Below are positions 8,751 to 16,570 of a stretch of 33,122 nucleotides of DNA, in pieces. The DNA is from Enterobacterales bacterium. GTDB taxonomy: Bacteria > Pseudomonadota > Gammaproteobacteria > Enterobacterales > Enterobacteriaceae. A model generated the notes under the pieces. The model was not told where the DNA came from and made no database searches. It was given only the letters and a program-made list of their open reading frames with translations. The stretch lies in the NCBI GenBank assembly GCA_015654925.1, contig JAATFX010000088.1, positions 1 through 33,122 on the forward strand, read 5' to 3'. How positions within the stretch are numbered: the stretch's first letter is position 1; each line of letters starts with the position of its first letter. A program made the position numbers and the translations under genes.

Positions 8751-9135
8751 ACCAGGGCCTTCGGTCAATTCCTTCCGGCTTTCCTAACCATCAGGCGAGG
8801 GTGCCGGCAAGAAACTTGACTTTCGCCTGATACAATATGTATGAAGCGGTCAATGGTAATCCCTCCGGTCTTAGTATCTCTACCAATAAGGATTTCCGGA
8901 CAGTTGTTGCCTTGCGTAAATAACTGGCGGCATATGCCCGAATGACTATTAACGGTACGACGCACCATTCACGCTTCTACCGCATATTGCAACGCTTCGC
9001 AGACGTCACTGGGCGCAATGACAACCGTGTCGGTTATCGGGAGGTGAAGGTATGTAATACCGGCAGGGCGATGATATAAACCGCTTCGGTTAGCGACGCG
9101 CGAACCGGCAATATATAAGACTTCTAAATAGCTAG
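8751..9135. other. Gene-poor stretch, possible unrecognised remnant
   Basis: About 385 bases between the MocR-type gene and the LysR gene. A 67-codon minus-strand frame (8765-8968) and a nearby out-of-frame piece (LPITDTVVIAPSDVCEALQY, ending near 8970) look faintly protein-like. I could not assign either to a family, and neither has a convincing start. It may be a decayed gene; nothing else was recognised. Confidence 0.3.
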
Positions 9136-10101
9136 TTAGGGCAGACGGATGAAACCGTCCGTCACGTTGTCTATAAAAGCCTGTCGCAAAAATGCGGTAA
9201 ACAACGTGACTGCCCTTGGCACCTGAGACGCCCAGGGACGAACAAGATAAAGGTTTGCAGCGAACGCCCCCACCGAACGCCAGCCAGGCAAAAGTTGGAT
9301 TAACCGCCCTTCACTCAGCGCTGGACCCGCGCTGAAATCCGGTAATAGCGCGATACCCATGCCGGACAGCGCTGCGTCGCGTATGGATTCGCTATTATTG
9401 GTAGCGAATGCCCCGCTGACCGCCATGACGACTTCTGTCGATGTGGGTGCCGCGTTGTCCTCATTCTGAAACGTCCAGCGGGGAAGTTCCAACCCTCGCG
9501 GGTAATACAGACATTGATGCTCGGCCAGCTCCGCCGGGGATGCGGGCTCTCCGTGTTGTTGCAAATAGAGGGGTGAGGCCACCACCACCGAACGGGTGGC
9601 GCAAAGCTTCAGGGCGACATGGGTTTCGGGCAACGTATCGCTATGACGAATAGCGAGATCAAACCCCTCCGAGGCTAGCGAAACCAGCCGGTCCGTCACT
9701 TCAAGTTGTATCAGCACCTCCGGATGCTGCCGTAGAAATTCCATGATATGCGGCAGCAGTTGTTGGCGAGCAAAGGCCACTGGCGCGGTAATCCGAACCC
9801 GGCCCCGCAGCGGCTCCGCTGAATCCCTTACCCCAATAAAGCTGCGGGTGATTTGCGCGAACGGCTCGCGTATTTCCTCCACCAGTTTTTGCCCGGCGTC
9901 AGTCAATTGCATACTACGGGTGGTACGGCGTACCAGAGGGACGCCGGCCAACTGCTCAAGTTCCTTGATTTTCTGGCTCATGGCCGCTTTGCTGACCTCG
10001 AGCCGCTCCGCTGCGCGGGTGAAACTGCCTTGTTCCGCCAGCACCGAAAGCCAATACAGGTGTATCCATAACACATCGTTGGCGAGTGTTTTCATGACCA
10101 T
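9136..10101 (-). CDS. LysR-family transcriptional regulator
   Basis: A 321-residue protein of normal LysR length. Residues about 10-65 form the winged helix-turn-helix (FTRAAERLEVSKAAMSQKIK, then LEQLAGVPLVRRTTRSMQLT). The remainder is the two-lobed effector-binding domain, with LRGRVRITAPVAFA at its start and GMGIALLPDFS near the end. These features are typical of the DhcR/CrgA-like subgroup. It is divergently transcribed from a tautomerase gene 127 bases away, so the shared spacer is the expected operator and the tautomerase gene the likely target. The start could be the first or third codon (ATG-GTC-ATG). The effector is unknown. The frame is intact. Confidence 0.9.
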   Translation of the reverse strand: MVMKTLANDVLWIHLYWLSVLAEQGSFTRAAERLEVSKAAMSQKIKELEQLAGVPLVRRTTRSMQLTDAGQKLVEEIREPFAQITRSFIGVRDSAEPLRGRVRITAPVAFARQQLLPHIMEFLRQHPEVLIQLEVTDRLVSLASEGFDLAIRHSDTLPETHVALKLCATRSVVVASPLYLQQHGEPASPAELAEHQCLYYPRGLELPRWTFQNEDNAAPTSTEVVMAVSGAFATNNSESIRDAALSGMGIALLPDFSAGPALSEGRLIQLLPGWRSVGAFAANLYLVRPWASQVPRAVTLFTAFLRQAFIDNVTDGFIRLP

Positions 10102-10228
10102 TGTTCACCATAATAAATAATCATTTCAAGCGTAGCGCTTTTTCATACCTAGGAACTACTATACGATGGCCCTGTAAATTTATTGCCACCGAGCGGCAAC
10201 CTGTAAAATGCACACACTGGAGATGATT

Positions 10229-10618
10229 ATGCCATTGTTAATATTTGATGTTATCAAAGGACGGAGTGAAGCGGAATTAAAAACATTGCTCGATTCGGCT
10301 CATCGTGCGGTATTAACTGCGTTTAAAGTACCGGTACGCGATCGCTATCAGATTGTTCATGAAAATAACAGTAGCCATATGATCATTGAGGACACCGGTC
10401 TGGGACTGCGGCGCACGACCAATCTTGTGGTGATCAGGGTTATAACAAGCCCACGGGATGACAGCCGCAAACAAGTGTTCATGCATGAATTATGCCGCGA
10501 ATTAAAAGAGAATTGCGGTATCGAAAGTAGCGATGTGATGATTTCTTTCATTACTAATACAGCCGCCGACTGGAGTTTTGGCAACGGCGTCGCCCAATAT
10601 GTCACTGGCGATCTGTAG
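10229..10618 (+). CDS. Tautomerase-superfamily protein (4-OT-like, about 129 residues)
   Basis: I choose ATG 10229 rather than an ATG seven codons upstream because GGAG lies six bases before it and because it gives MPLLIFDV. After Met removal Pro becomes residue 1, the catalytic base of the tautomerase superfamily. The protein has two beta-alpha-beta units of the longer tautomerase type (about 125-135 residues): IFDVIKGRSEAELKTLLDSA with DRYQIVHE, then NLVVIRVITSPRDDSRKQVF with DVMISFITN and a WSFGNG end. Such proteins act on keto-enol or halogenated acids; the substrate here is unknown. It is divergent from a LysR gene, a very common pairing in Enterobacterales. Confidence 0.85.
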   Translation: MPLLIFDVIKGRSEAELKTLLDSAHRAVLTAFKVPVRDRYQIVHENNSSHMIIEDTGLGLRRTTNLVVIRVITSPRDDSRKQVFMHELCRELKENCGIESSDVMISFITNTAADWSFGNGVAQYVTGDL

Positions 10619-10873
10619 CTCTGACGCCCTTTGGCAATATGCGAAATAAAACGAAATAGCGGTCAGAAGAATGATATTAAATTACGGTTTGCGTCCGAAC
10701 ACGTCTGAATTGATGATGGATATGGCTTACACTCAAAGACAACATCAGTGTTTGGGACAGGCGCATGGACGATGGCTGCGGGCGGAACCTATCTATTTGT
10801 ACCTCGCGTATCACGAAACACATCGCTACATGCGGCAACGCCTTTGCCAGACCATTGCGCATACCCGACAGGA

Positions 10874-11647
10874 TTAGCGTATCGCGCTGGCAAACTCAGC
10901 ATTGCTCATCAGGTTTTGCCAGGACTCTTCAACGCTATGGGGAATATCAATGTGGCTGATGAACCCCGTACCTTGTGGCCCATATCCGTCAGGCGCATCA
11001 CGAAGTCGTCTAACTTCACCCATTATCATCGAAACGTAACGCTCCAGAGTCCAGAGTTTTGACGGATTATTGGCACCTTTGATAACAGGATTGCCGCCGT
11101 CTAAGACAAGTTGAGGAGTGAAGACCGGCCAACTGATAAAATGTGTTTTAAACCCTGCTTTTCTCCATTCGTATTCGAAGGTAGCGGTGGTTCTCCTCTG
11201 CATTAACGGATCTTGAATTAACACTATCCGTTCAGGAAATATTGTACGCTTCTGCAATGTTTTGAGGCTGAACGCCGCGTTTTCACCACAATTGCGTGAG
11301 CGATCTTCTATCAACAATTTTTCTCGATCGATACCAAATGCCTGAACCGCCACCTCGGCCAGCATCCCAGCTTCACTCTCGGGGATGATTTGTATTGTTC
11401 CATAGCGTGGGCTGGTACTCAAAGCGTCTTTCAGCAAAACGGTAGAATGCCCGATGCCACCGCTGAGCAGCATGTGCATCCCGGTTTTCGCTACGTATTC
11501 AAACGCACCTTCGATATTCGGCAGGATGGCATGTCCGGCAAGTATTGCCATATCCGCCTGCAGGGTATCGGTACAGCTTACGTCATTGCTGGCAAGCCAT
11601 GATGCAAGGATGTTGAGGTTATCAATTTCATGTTCAGCCAGCTTCAT
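10874..11647 (-). CDS. ydcF: YdcF family protein (DUF218 domain)
   Basis: A 257-residue protein that aligns by eye with E. coli YdcF (266 residues). It shares ADMAILAGHA, LLSGGIGHST, IEDRSRNCGENAAFS, IQDPLMQRRTTATF, WTLERYVSMIMGEVRRLRD and DGYGPQGTGFISHID. The family has a Rossmann-like DUF218 fold and reportedly binds S-adenosylmethionine in E. coli; the reaction is not established. No signal peptide is seen, so it is probably cytoplasmic. A GAGGA ribosome site precedes the ATG at 11647. It stands alone; the 255 bases after it on the plus-strand side (10619-10873) hold no recognisable gene. Confidence 0.9.
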   Translation of the reverse strand: MKLAEHEIDNLNILASWLASNDVSCTDTLQADMAILAGHAILPNIEGAFEYVAKTGMHMLLSGGIGHSTVLLKDALSTSPRYGTIQIIPESEAGMLAEVAVQAFGIDREKLLIEDRSRNCGENAAFSLKTLQKRTIFPERIVLIQDPLMQRRTTATFEYEWRKAGFKTHFISWPVFTPQLVLDGGNPVIKGANNPSKLWTLERYVSMIMGEVRRLRDAPDGYGPQGTGFISHIDIPHSVEESWQNLMSNAEFASAIR

Positions 11648-11823
11648 ACGGGTCCTCTATGTTTTGATTACTGATGGCATTATGCATTACTTATGCAATA
11701 TACAGGCATAACAGAATACATGCCTGTTTGGCGACCGAGGCTCCGGGGATAAACATGAAATGCAACCTTAACGGGAAAAATGGGCCCTGGCATGGTTTCA
11801 TCCGGGGAAGCGCTAACCAGGGA

Positions 11824-12001
11824 CTATCCGCGATACTCAGGGATAGTGGGCGAAACCAAAATAGCGCCGGAAGCCGATGGACCGCACAATGCAACCATCC
11901 CACCTGACTGAATTTCACCATTCACGCCACCTAATGCTTGTTCAGTTTGAGCTCCCGGCCTGTAGTTTTCTTTAATGTTCAAAAATGACGACACAGCCAT
12001 T
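11824..12001 (-). pseudogene. N-terminal scrap of an ABC-transporter ATPase (MacB/LolD-like)
   Basis: The minus-strand frame reads QALGGVNGEIQSGGMVALCG, followed by PSASG. This resembles the stretch leading to Walker A in MacB/LolD-type ATPases (ALxGVxLxIxxGEMVALxGPSGSGKST). The essential Lys-Ser/Thr is gone: PSASG is followed by AILVSPTIPEYRG and a stop. A possible out-of-frame continuation (LSLSIADS) hints at a frameshift right at the P-loop. Neither the rest of the ATPase nor a permease is present. It is a short degraded fragment, and the call rests on pattern memory only. Confidence 0.4.
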
Positions 12002-12305
12002 CCCCTTTTAGATGCATGAATTAATGGCATTCAATCTAAGGAATATCGTAACCAAAAACTACACGAAGTGACGAACCGCCATATTCGGCGATGAAAGGTA
12101 ATATCGTGGGATAAATTGAAACGTTGAGTACGGCAGCATTCAATCAAAGGGGAGCGTCGCATCGCTTAAAATCAACTGACGATAGATGTCGACCATATTT
12201 AAACTGGTTGCCATTTCCGGCAAAGCAGTGGATGCCCGCCGCCACGGCGCCCATCATGTCGTTTCGACACCGGCAATCTTGTTCCGCATTGGGCAGGGTG
12301 GGAAA
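12002..12305. other. Gene-poor stretch downstream of the kinase gene
   Basis: About 300 bases between the ABC scrap and the kinase stop. A minus-strand stretch continuing past the kinase stop has protein-like composition (DMMGAVAAGIHCFAG) but no start and no recognisable family. No T-tailed terminator for the operon was found here. The transporter membrane genes expected beside the binding protein are not present. Confidence 0.35.
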
Positions 12306-13118
12306 TCAGTAGGCCATTCCCTCGCCGAATGCCCCTTCCACCAAGCATATCCGCGCGGCGAAACCGGCGCCCTGGCGCAGGCTTTCCGCCAGCGTGTCGC
12401 CAGCGGCATGGGCCAGCAGGAACGCGGTGATAAAAGCGTCTCCGGCGCCAAGGGTATCCACCGGAGTGATGAACTCCGGCGCCTGGCTGAGCCAGCGGCT
12501 GCCGTCGAACAGCAAAGCGCCCTCGGCTCCGCGAGTGGCGATCGGCAGGCGGCAGCCCGCATGCCGGGCCGCTGCAAGCAGTTCTCGGGTTTCCTCAAGG
12601 CTGCGATCGGCGCAGGAGAAAAAGCCGTAATCCAGCCAGCAACACAGCGGCAATACCCGCTCAATGTCAAAATCATCTGAAAAATCATAGGATAAACGGC
12701 CAGGGAGCATGCCAAGCGCCGGCAGCAGCGCATCGGCATAGCTGTAGGCGCTGGTATGCAGCAGCGTAAACTGGCCTAGCCAGGGCATATCGTCCAGGGC
12801 AAAATCCATTGATATTTTCTGACGAATACCGCCTGCGTTAGAGTCCAGGAATCGGCGCTCCCCCTGTTCGATGGTCAGGCTGGCATGGCCATTTTCCCCC
12901 GGGGCCACCAGGCAGTGGGAAATGTCCACGCCTCTTGCCGCCAGCACGCGGCGGATATGCTCCGCCGCCCGATCGTCGCCAAACACGCCCAGATAGGCGG
13001 CCTTGGCCGACAACAACCGGGCGTATACGCTGAAGTTAAGCGCATTTCCCCCCGGATAGCCGATGCCGGTATGGGTATATCGGTCGATCACATTATCGCC
13101 AAGTCCGAGTACTTTCAT
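12306..13118 (-). CDS. PfkB-family sugar kinase, fructoselysine 6-kinase (FrlD)-like
   Basis: A 270-residue ribokinase/PfkB-family kinase. Visible signatures are the N-terminal GLGDNVIDRY, the first PfkB motif YPGGNALNFSVYARLLS with GVFGDDRAAEHI, and the second motif with catalytic Asp and anion hole in VDTLGAGDAFITAFLL. By length, the SYDFSDDFD core and the APEFITPVDT segment it resembles E. coli FrlD, which phosphorylates the 6-OH of fructoselysine. It starts 11 bases after the deglycase gene with GAGGGA before the ATG, so the two are co-transcribed. An FrlD-type kinase makes the 6-phosphate that an FrlB-type deglycase cleaves, so the pairing supports the role. The precise amino partner cannot be read. 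The frame is intact. Confidence 0.8.
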   Translation of the reverse strand: MKVLGLGDNVIDRYTHTGIGYPGGNALNFSVYARLLSAKAAYLGVFGDDRAAEHIRRVLAARGVDISHCLVAPGENGHASLTIEQGERRFLDSNAGGIRQKISMDFALDDMPWLGQFTLLHTSAYSYADALLPALGMLPGRLSYDFSDDFDIERVLPLCCWLDYGFFSCADRSLEETRELLAAARHAGCRLPIATRGAEGALLFDGSRWLSQAPEFITPVDTLGAGDAFITAFLLAHAAGDTLAESLRQGAGFAARICLVEGAFGEGMAY

Positions 13119-13129
13119 CTAGTCGTCCC

Positions 13130-14107
13130 TCAGTAAGGCACCTGTCCCATATACCGCCGCGTCTCCAACGGGTGCTGACGCTCCTTGGCCAACGCGGCAC
13201 GGTATTCGCACATCACGCTGTAAAACAGTATCGGGTTAAAATATTCCACCACGCTTACCGGCACTACGCCCAGGCCCAGCTCCCTGGCATCGATAATTTC
13301 CACCTTATCGCCATACTGGCGCAGGAAGCCATGCGCCCGTTCGTCCAGCGCCCGGGTGCGGCCTTCATTCATCATCAGAATCCAAGGAGTATTGGCGTCG
13401 GTCACTTCAAACGGACCGTGGAAATACTCGCCGCTATGGATGGCTGCCGCGTTAAGCCGCTGCATTTCCATCAGCGAACAGATGGCAAATCCATAGGCAT
13501 GGCCGTAGGACGCTCCGCTGGAAAGAATATAAAAAAGCGACTCCTGCGCATAGCGTTTCGCAAACGCCGCGCTGCGCGCCTGGACCTGACGGCGGGCCCG
13601 GGCGATGACCCCGTCAATCTGTTCCATTCCGGCCAGGAAATCGGTATAGCCGTCGAAGCCTTCGGTCTGGCGCAACGCCTCGACGCACAGGCTCAGAATC
13701 AGAGCCATCGGATTATTGATAACCTGGCTGTCGTCGCCCCAGGCATACAGCAGGTTGCTATCTGAAAAATCGATAAGGCCTGCGCGCTCATTATGCGTCA
13801 GGGTGACGGTGGCGCTGCCCCGGCGTCGGGCCAGTTCCGCCGCCGCCACCGACTCGGGGGTGTCGCCGCCGTGGGAGCAGACAATCGTCAGCGATTGCTT
13901 GCCCAGCGTCTTCGGCGCGGCATGGGCAAACTCGTTGGCGGTCATCATATAGCTGTGGAGGGTGGCCGATTCGCTATTAAGGAAATAATTAGCCGGATAC
14001 ATATCCACCAGTGAACCGCCGCAGGCCACCAGGAACACCTGATGCAGCCCGCCCTGCGGGCGGAAACGCTGTTCAATAAGGGAAGAAATAATTGCTGCAG
14101 TATTCAT
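13130..14107 (-). CDS. SIS-domain sugar-phosphate deglycase, FrlB/FraB-like
   Basis: A 325-residue protein with two SIS domains. The first begins VFLVACGGSLVDMYPANYFL and includes IVCSHGGDTPESV (phosphate-binding Ser/Thr loop). The second contains FYILSSGASYGHAYGFAICS and the HSGEYFHGPFEV block. The Glu and His of that block match the catalytic pair of the FrlB/FraB deglycases, which split 6-phosphofructosyl-amino acids into glucose 6-phosphate and amino acid. The C-terminus RRYMGQVPY resembles the E. coli FrlB end. It starts three bases after the binding-protein stop, with the kinase 11 bases downstream, so the three genes form a tight operon. GlmS-like or mannopine-type substrates are alternatives. 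Confidence 0.8.
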   Translation of the reverse strand: MNTAAIISSLIEQRFRPQGGLHQVFLVACGGSLVDMYPANYFLNSESATLHSYMMTANEFAHAAPKTLGKQSLTIVCSHGGDTPESVAAAELARRRGSATVTLTHNERAGLIDFSDSNLLYAWGDDSQVINNPMALILSLCVEALRQTEGFDGYTDFLAGMEQIDGVIARARRQVQARSAAFAKRYAQESLFYILSSGASYGHAYGFAICSLMEMQRLNAAAIHSGEYFHGPFEVTDANTPWILMMNEGRTRALDERAHGFLRQYGDKVEIIDARELGLGVVPVSVVEYFNPILFYSVMCEYRAALAKERQHPLETRRYMGQVPY

Positions 14108-14110
14108 GAA

Positions 14111-14890
14111 TTAGTCGCCATACACATTGAAATTAAAATATTTTTTCGCCAATTGATCATAGGTACCGTCGCTGCGGATCGCCGTAATGGCGCCGTTGAG
14201 CTGTTCCAGCAGCTTGTCCTCCTGCTTGCGAACGCCAATACCGGTGCCGGGGCCAAAAATGACATCGTCTTTAACCTGCGGATCAACCAGGCTGAAATCC
14301 TTGCCCTGAGGTTTGTTCAATAGGGCTTCGGTCACCACCGTCGCATCGTCCAGGGTCGCGTCCAGGCGTCCGACCACTAAATCGGCATAGACCGCTTCCG
14401 CACTGGGGTAGGAAACCAGCTCGACCCCCAGGGCCTGCCAATGTTTCTTGGCATAGGCTTCGAATACCGACCCCTGCTGCACGCCCAGGCGCTTGCCGCG
14501 CAGGGATTCGGCGGTAGGCTTGAGGCCGCTGTTTTTCGGGGCGACCAGATACGCTGGGGTATTGAATAATTTATCGGAGAAGTTGATGGCTTTTTTACGT
14601 TCATCGGTAATCGACAGCGAAGAGATGATTGCGTCGAACTTACGGGCATGCAGCGCCGGGATCAGGCCATCAAAGCTGTTTTCCACCCACACGCATTTAG
14701 CCTGGAGATGAGCGCAGATCGCATTGCCCAAATCAATGTCAAAGCCCTGCAGGCTGCCATCCGCGGCTTTAGACTCAAACGGCGGAAAGGTGGCATCGGT
14801 GCCGAACCGGATTTGTTGCTGGGCCGATGCCTGGCAGGAAAGCCCCGCCAAAACCAGGCCAAGGGATAACAGGGCAAGCGTTTTTTTCAT
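14111..14890 (-). CDS. Periplasmic amino-acid-type ABC binding protein (LAO/HisJ-like)
   Basis: A signal peptide with two Lys, a hydrophobic core and an AQA/ASA-type cleavage site is followed by QQIRFGTDATFPPFES, the standard start of mature LAO/HisJ proteins. Ligand-pocket positions known from ArgT/HisJ are kept: Asp in GTD, Phe of the aromatic stack in SFDGLIP, Ser/Arg in SSLSITDER (carboxylate grip) and Asp in RLDATLDD (amino grip). The end KKYFNFNVYGD is nearly that of ArgT. I choose the second of two adjacent ATGs (spacing 6 from AGGAG). The retained pocket implies a ligand with free alpha-amino and alpha-carboxyl groups and a cationic or long side chain, for instance an epsilon-glycated lysine. 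No permease or ATPase is linked. First gene of the operon. Confidence 0.9.
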   Translation of the reverse strand: MKKTLALLSLGLVLAGLSCQASAQQQIRFGTDATFPPFESKAADGSLQGFDIDLGNAICAHLQAKCVWVENSFDGLIPALHARKFDAIISSLSITDERKKAINFSDKLFNTPAYLVAPKNSGLKPTAESLRGKRLGVQQGSVFEAYAKKHWQALGVELVSYPSAEAVYADLVVGRLDATLDDATVVTEALLNKPQGKDFSLVDPQVKDDVIFGPGTGIGVRKQEDKLLEQLNGAITAIRSDGTYDQLAKKYFNFNVYGD

Positions 14891-15055
14891 CATTCACTCC
14901 TGATAAATATACCATAAAATAGACCACACAAGGTATACGCCAGCTGAATGAGATACGCAATTAATTTTTCTGTTTTATGCAGGCCTGACAAGGCAATATG
15001 GGCTTATGGTCTGCTTGCTGCCGGCCATTCATCGTGAGGTGCCGATGAATTTTCG

Positions 15056-15085
15056 ATGACAGATCAACGGTTGAGTGGCTATACT
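15056..15085 (+). promoter_or_regulatory. Sigma-70-like promoter of the GntR/UTRA regulator
   Basis: ATGACA (15056-15061) and TATACT (15080-15085) differ by one base each from the -35 and -10 consensus, with an 18-base spacer. Transcription would start near 15092, after the GTG at 15075, which supports ATG 15126 as the true start. GGTACC-containing sequence just after the -10 could be operator, but that is a guess. Confidence 0.55.
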
Positions 15086-15125
15086 GGTACCGTTTCCCCG
15101 TGTAATTCGGACTAAAAAACAGACC

Positions 15126-15869
15126 ATGAGCGAGCCGAGCGAAGGTAAGCGCCGTCCACGCAGGGCCTATTTGCAGGCCAGGCAGGCATTGCTGAATTTA
15201 TTGAGCACCCCGGAGTTCAACGATGGCGATCAGATCCCGGCGGAACGGGATCTTTCGGCCCAGTTGGGCATCAGCAGAATGACGCTGCGCAAAATCATTG
15301 ATGAGCTGGTCGCCAGCGGCGTGCTGGAGCGGCGCGGCAACCAGGGCACCTGGCTGACCCATACCACCATAGAGCGCCCGCTAACCCAGGCGATAGAACA
15401 GGGTATCAGCAAGATCACCGAACTTAATGGCGCGGTGCCTGGAAGCAGGCTGATTTATTTCCAGGATACCAAGGCCAGTTCCCGCCTCGCCGCGCTGCTA
15501 AAAATCCGCGCCGGCGATCCGCTGGTGATGATTAAACGGCTGCGGCTGGCCGATAGCGAGCCGTTCTGCCTGGAGACCAGCTACCTGCCCCGCGCCATAA
15601 TTCCGGATCTGACGGCTGAGATGCTGGAGCATAATGGCTCGCTGTACCGCCTGCTGGCGGAGCGGTATCACATTTTCGGCGTTTCCGACGAGGGCACTAT
15701 CCGGGTCGGCATCATGAATGAAGAAGAGCAGGCGTTACTGAACGCGCCGCCGGACAGCCCGGCGCTGGTGTACCGCGGAGTGATTGCCGACCGTTTTCAG
15801 CAACCGGTGGAATATCTGGTGTCGGTGAATCATCCACAGCGGGTGTCGTTTCGCATCAGCCACCGCTAG
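15126..15869 (+). CDS. GntR-family regulator with UTRA domain (HutC/FrlR type)
   Basis: Starting at ATG 15126 (MSEPSEG) gives 247 residues, normal for the HutC subfamily. A start at GTG 15075 would lie upstream of the predicted transcription start. The winged helix is at residues about 15-80 (IPAERDLSAQLGISRMTLRK, then LVASGVLERRGNQGTWL). The UTRA ligand domain follows, with PLVMIKRLRLADSEPFCLET and SLYRLLAERYHI, ending VEYLVSVNHPQRVSFRI. UTRA domains sense sugar phosphates and similar small molecules, so a phosphorylated Amadori intermediate is a plausible inducer (inference). It is divergent from the binding-protein/deglycase/kinase operon and is almost certainly its local regulator. A terminator lies about 180 bases downstream. 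Confidence 0.88.
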   Translation: MSEPSEGKRRPRRAYLQARQALLNLLSTPEFNDGDQIPAERDLSAQLGISRMTLRKIIDELVASGVLERRGNQGTWLTHTTIERPLTQAIEQGISKITELNGAVPGSRLIYFQDTKASSRLAALLKIRAGDPLVMIKRLRLADSEPFCLETSYLPRAIIPDLTAEMLEHNGSLYRLLAERYHIFGVSDEGTIRVGIMNEEEQALLNAPPDSPALVYRGVIADRFQQPVEYLVSVNHPQRVSFRISHR

Positions 15870-15886
15870 GCCGCCGATCCCGCATT

Positions 15887-15970
15887 TTATAGCCAGTTTT
15901 TTTCCCATGCCGGTTGGCCAGAAAAGCGGTCGGCAAGAAAATCTATCAGCGCCCGGAATACCCCATACCA
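15887..15970 (-). pseudogene. C-terminal scrap of a LysR-family regulator
   Basis: The last 20-odd codons before a TAA at 15887-15889 read VFRALIDFLADRFSGQPAW. This matches the usual final helix of LysR effector domains (VRAFIDFLxERF, then a short tail). Upstream of about 15970 the similarity ends. There is no HTH and no start codon. It faces the GntR gene convergently. Confidence 0.5.
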
Positions 15971-16048
15971 TTTCCACATCGGGGATAAAAAAAGCGGCGG
16001 AGTATATTGCCCGGTGCTTTAATTAAAACTGATGATTTGCGTTCTCAC

Positions 16049-16080
16049 CGTGTCTGGAAACGTGCCGGACACGCTTTTTT
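16049..16080 (+). terminator. Rho-independent terminator downstream of the GntR/UTRA gene
   Basis: CGTGTC (16049-16054) pairs with GACACG (16068-16073), extended by TGG/CCG with one wobble. The loop has seven bases and a run of six T follows at 16075-16080. Confidence 0.7.
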
Positions 16081-16242
16081 ATAAGATGAGTGGCGGGAAA
16101 CACCCGTTGAGCCGGGTAAGATTTTCAGGAAATCATAATTCTATGCATTAAAATTATGCCGCCGCTAAATGCCGCCACGACGGCGTGTATTAAGCATATA
16201 AGGGGGCAGCACACTGGAAAAAAACAACAATTTTTATGGCAG

Positions 16243-16440
16243 TCAGCTCGATTTTTTCAATGTTTCAGAAAAGAGTTCACCGGATATTGCCCAGTTTTCA
16301 GTTTGCATATCATTGAAAATGACGTAAATATACTAGGGATCGCCCTTGGCATGGATGGCAATAGCATCGGTGACCGCTTTGGCAATGGCCGGTTTAGCCT
16401 CATCACGGCCGGCGAACATCTGGATATTGACAACTGGCAT
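16243..16440 (-). pseudogene. 4-oxalocrotonate tautomerase-family protein with an in-frame amber codon
   Basis: From ATG 16438-16440 the frame reads MPVVNIQMFAGRDEAKPAIA, then KAVTDAIAIHAKGDP. Pro1 and the first beta-alpha unit of a small 4-OT-type tautomerase are therefore intact. TAG at 16333-16335 follows, and the same frame continues YIYVIFNDMQTENWAISGEL to a TGA at 16243-16245, the expected second beta strand and hairpin. The joined product would be 65 residues, the family size (about 60-77). Gln-to-amber (CAG to TAG) is the simplest explanation. A short GAGAGGAAT-like site precedes the ATG. It is likely non-functional, since these enzymes need the complete beta-alpha-beta unit. A LysR remnant lies next to it. 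Confidence 0.85.
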
Positions 16441-16570
16441 AATTATTCCTCTCATAGAGAAGATTGGCCTGGCAAGCCAGGCTGAAATGAACCTTGGCAT
16501 TATAGTAGCGTCTTCATAAAAGTTGATAAAGAGGCTAAAAGTAGACGCAGTGTAGAGAAAAAGAAGATAA

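Noticed and set aside
8765..8968. 67-codon minus-strand frame
   Set aside because: I found no domain, no ribosome site and no family; it is recorded only as a possible remnant.
12186..12680. 164-codon plus-strand frame across the kinase gene
   Set aside because: It is a GC-rich shadow of the PfkB-family kinase, which has clear motifs on the minus strand.
15075..15125. GTG start 17 codons upstream for the GntR/UTRA regulator
   Set aside because: It falls inside the predicted promoter, upstream of the likely transcription start.
1643..16335. Stop-codon reassignment or general amber suppression
   Set aside because: Other genes in the same stretch have frameshifts, deletions and a lost start codon, and intact genes such as the MocR 3' part end normally with TAG. 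Ordinary pseudogene decay explains the pattern better, though a suppressor tRNA check would be cheap.
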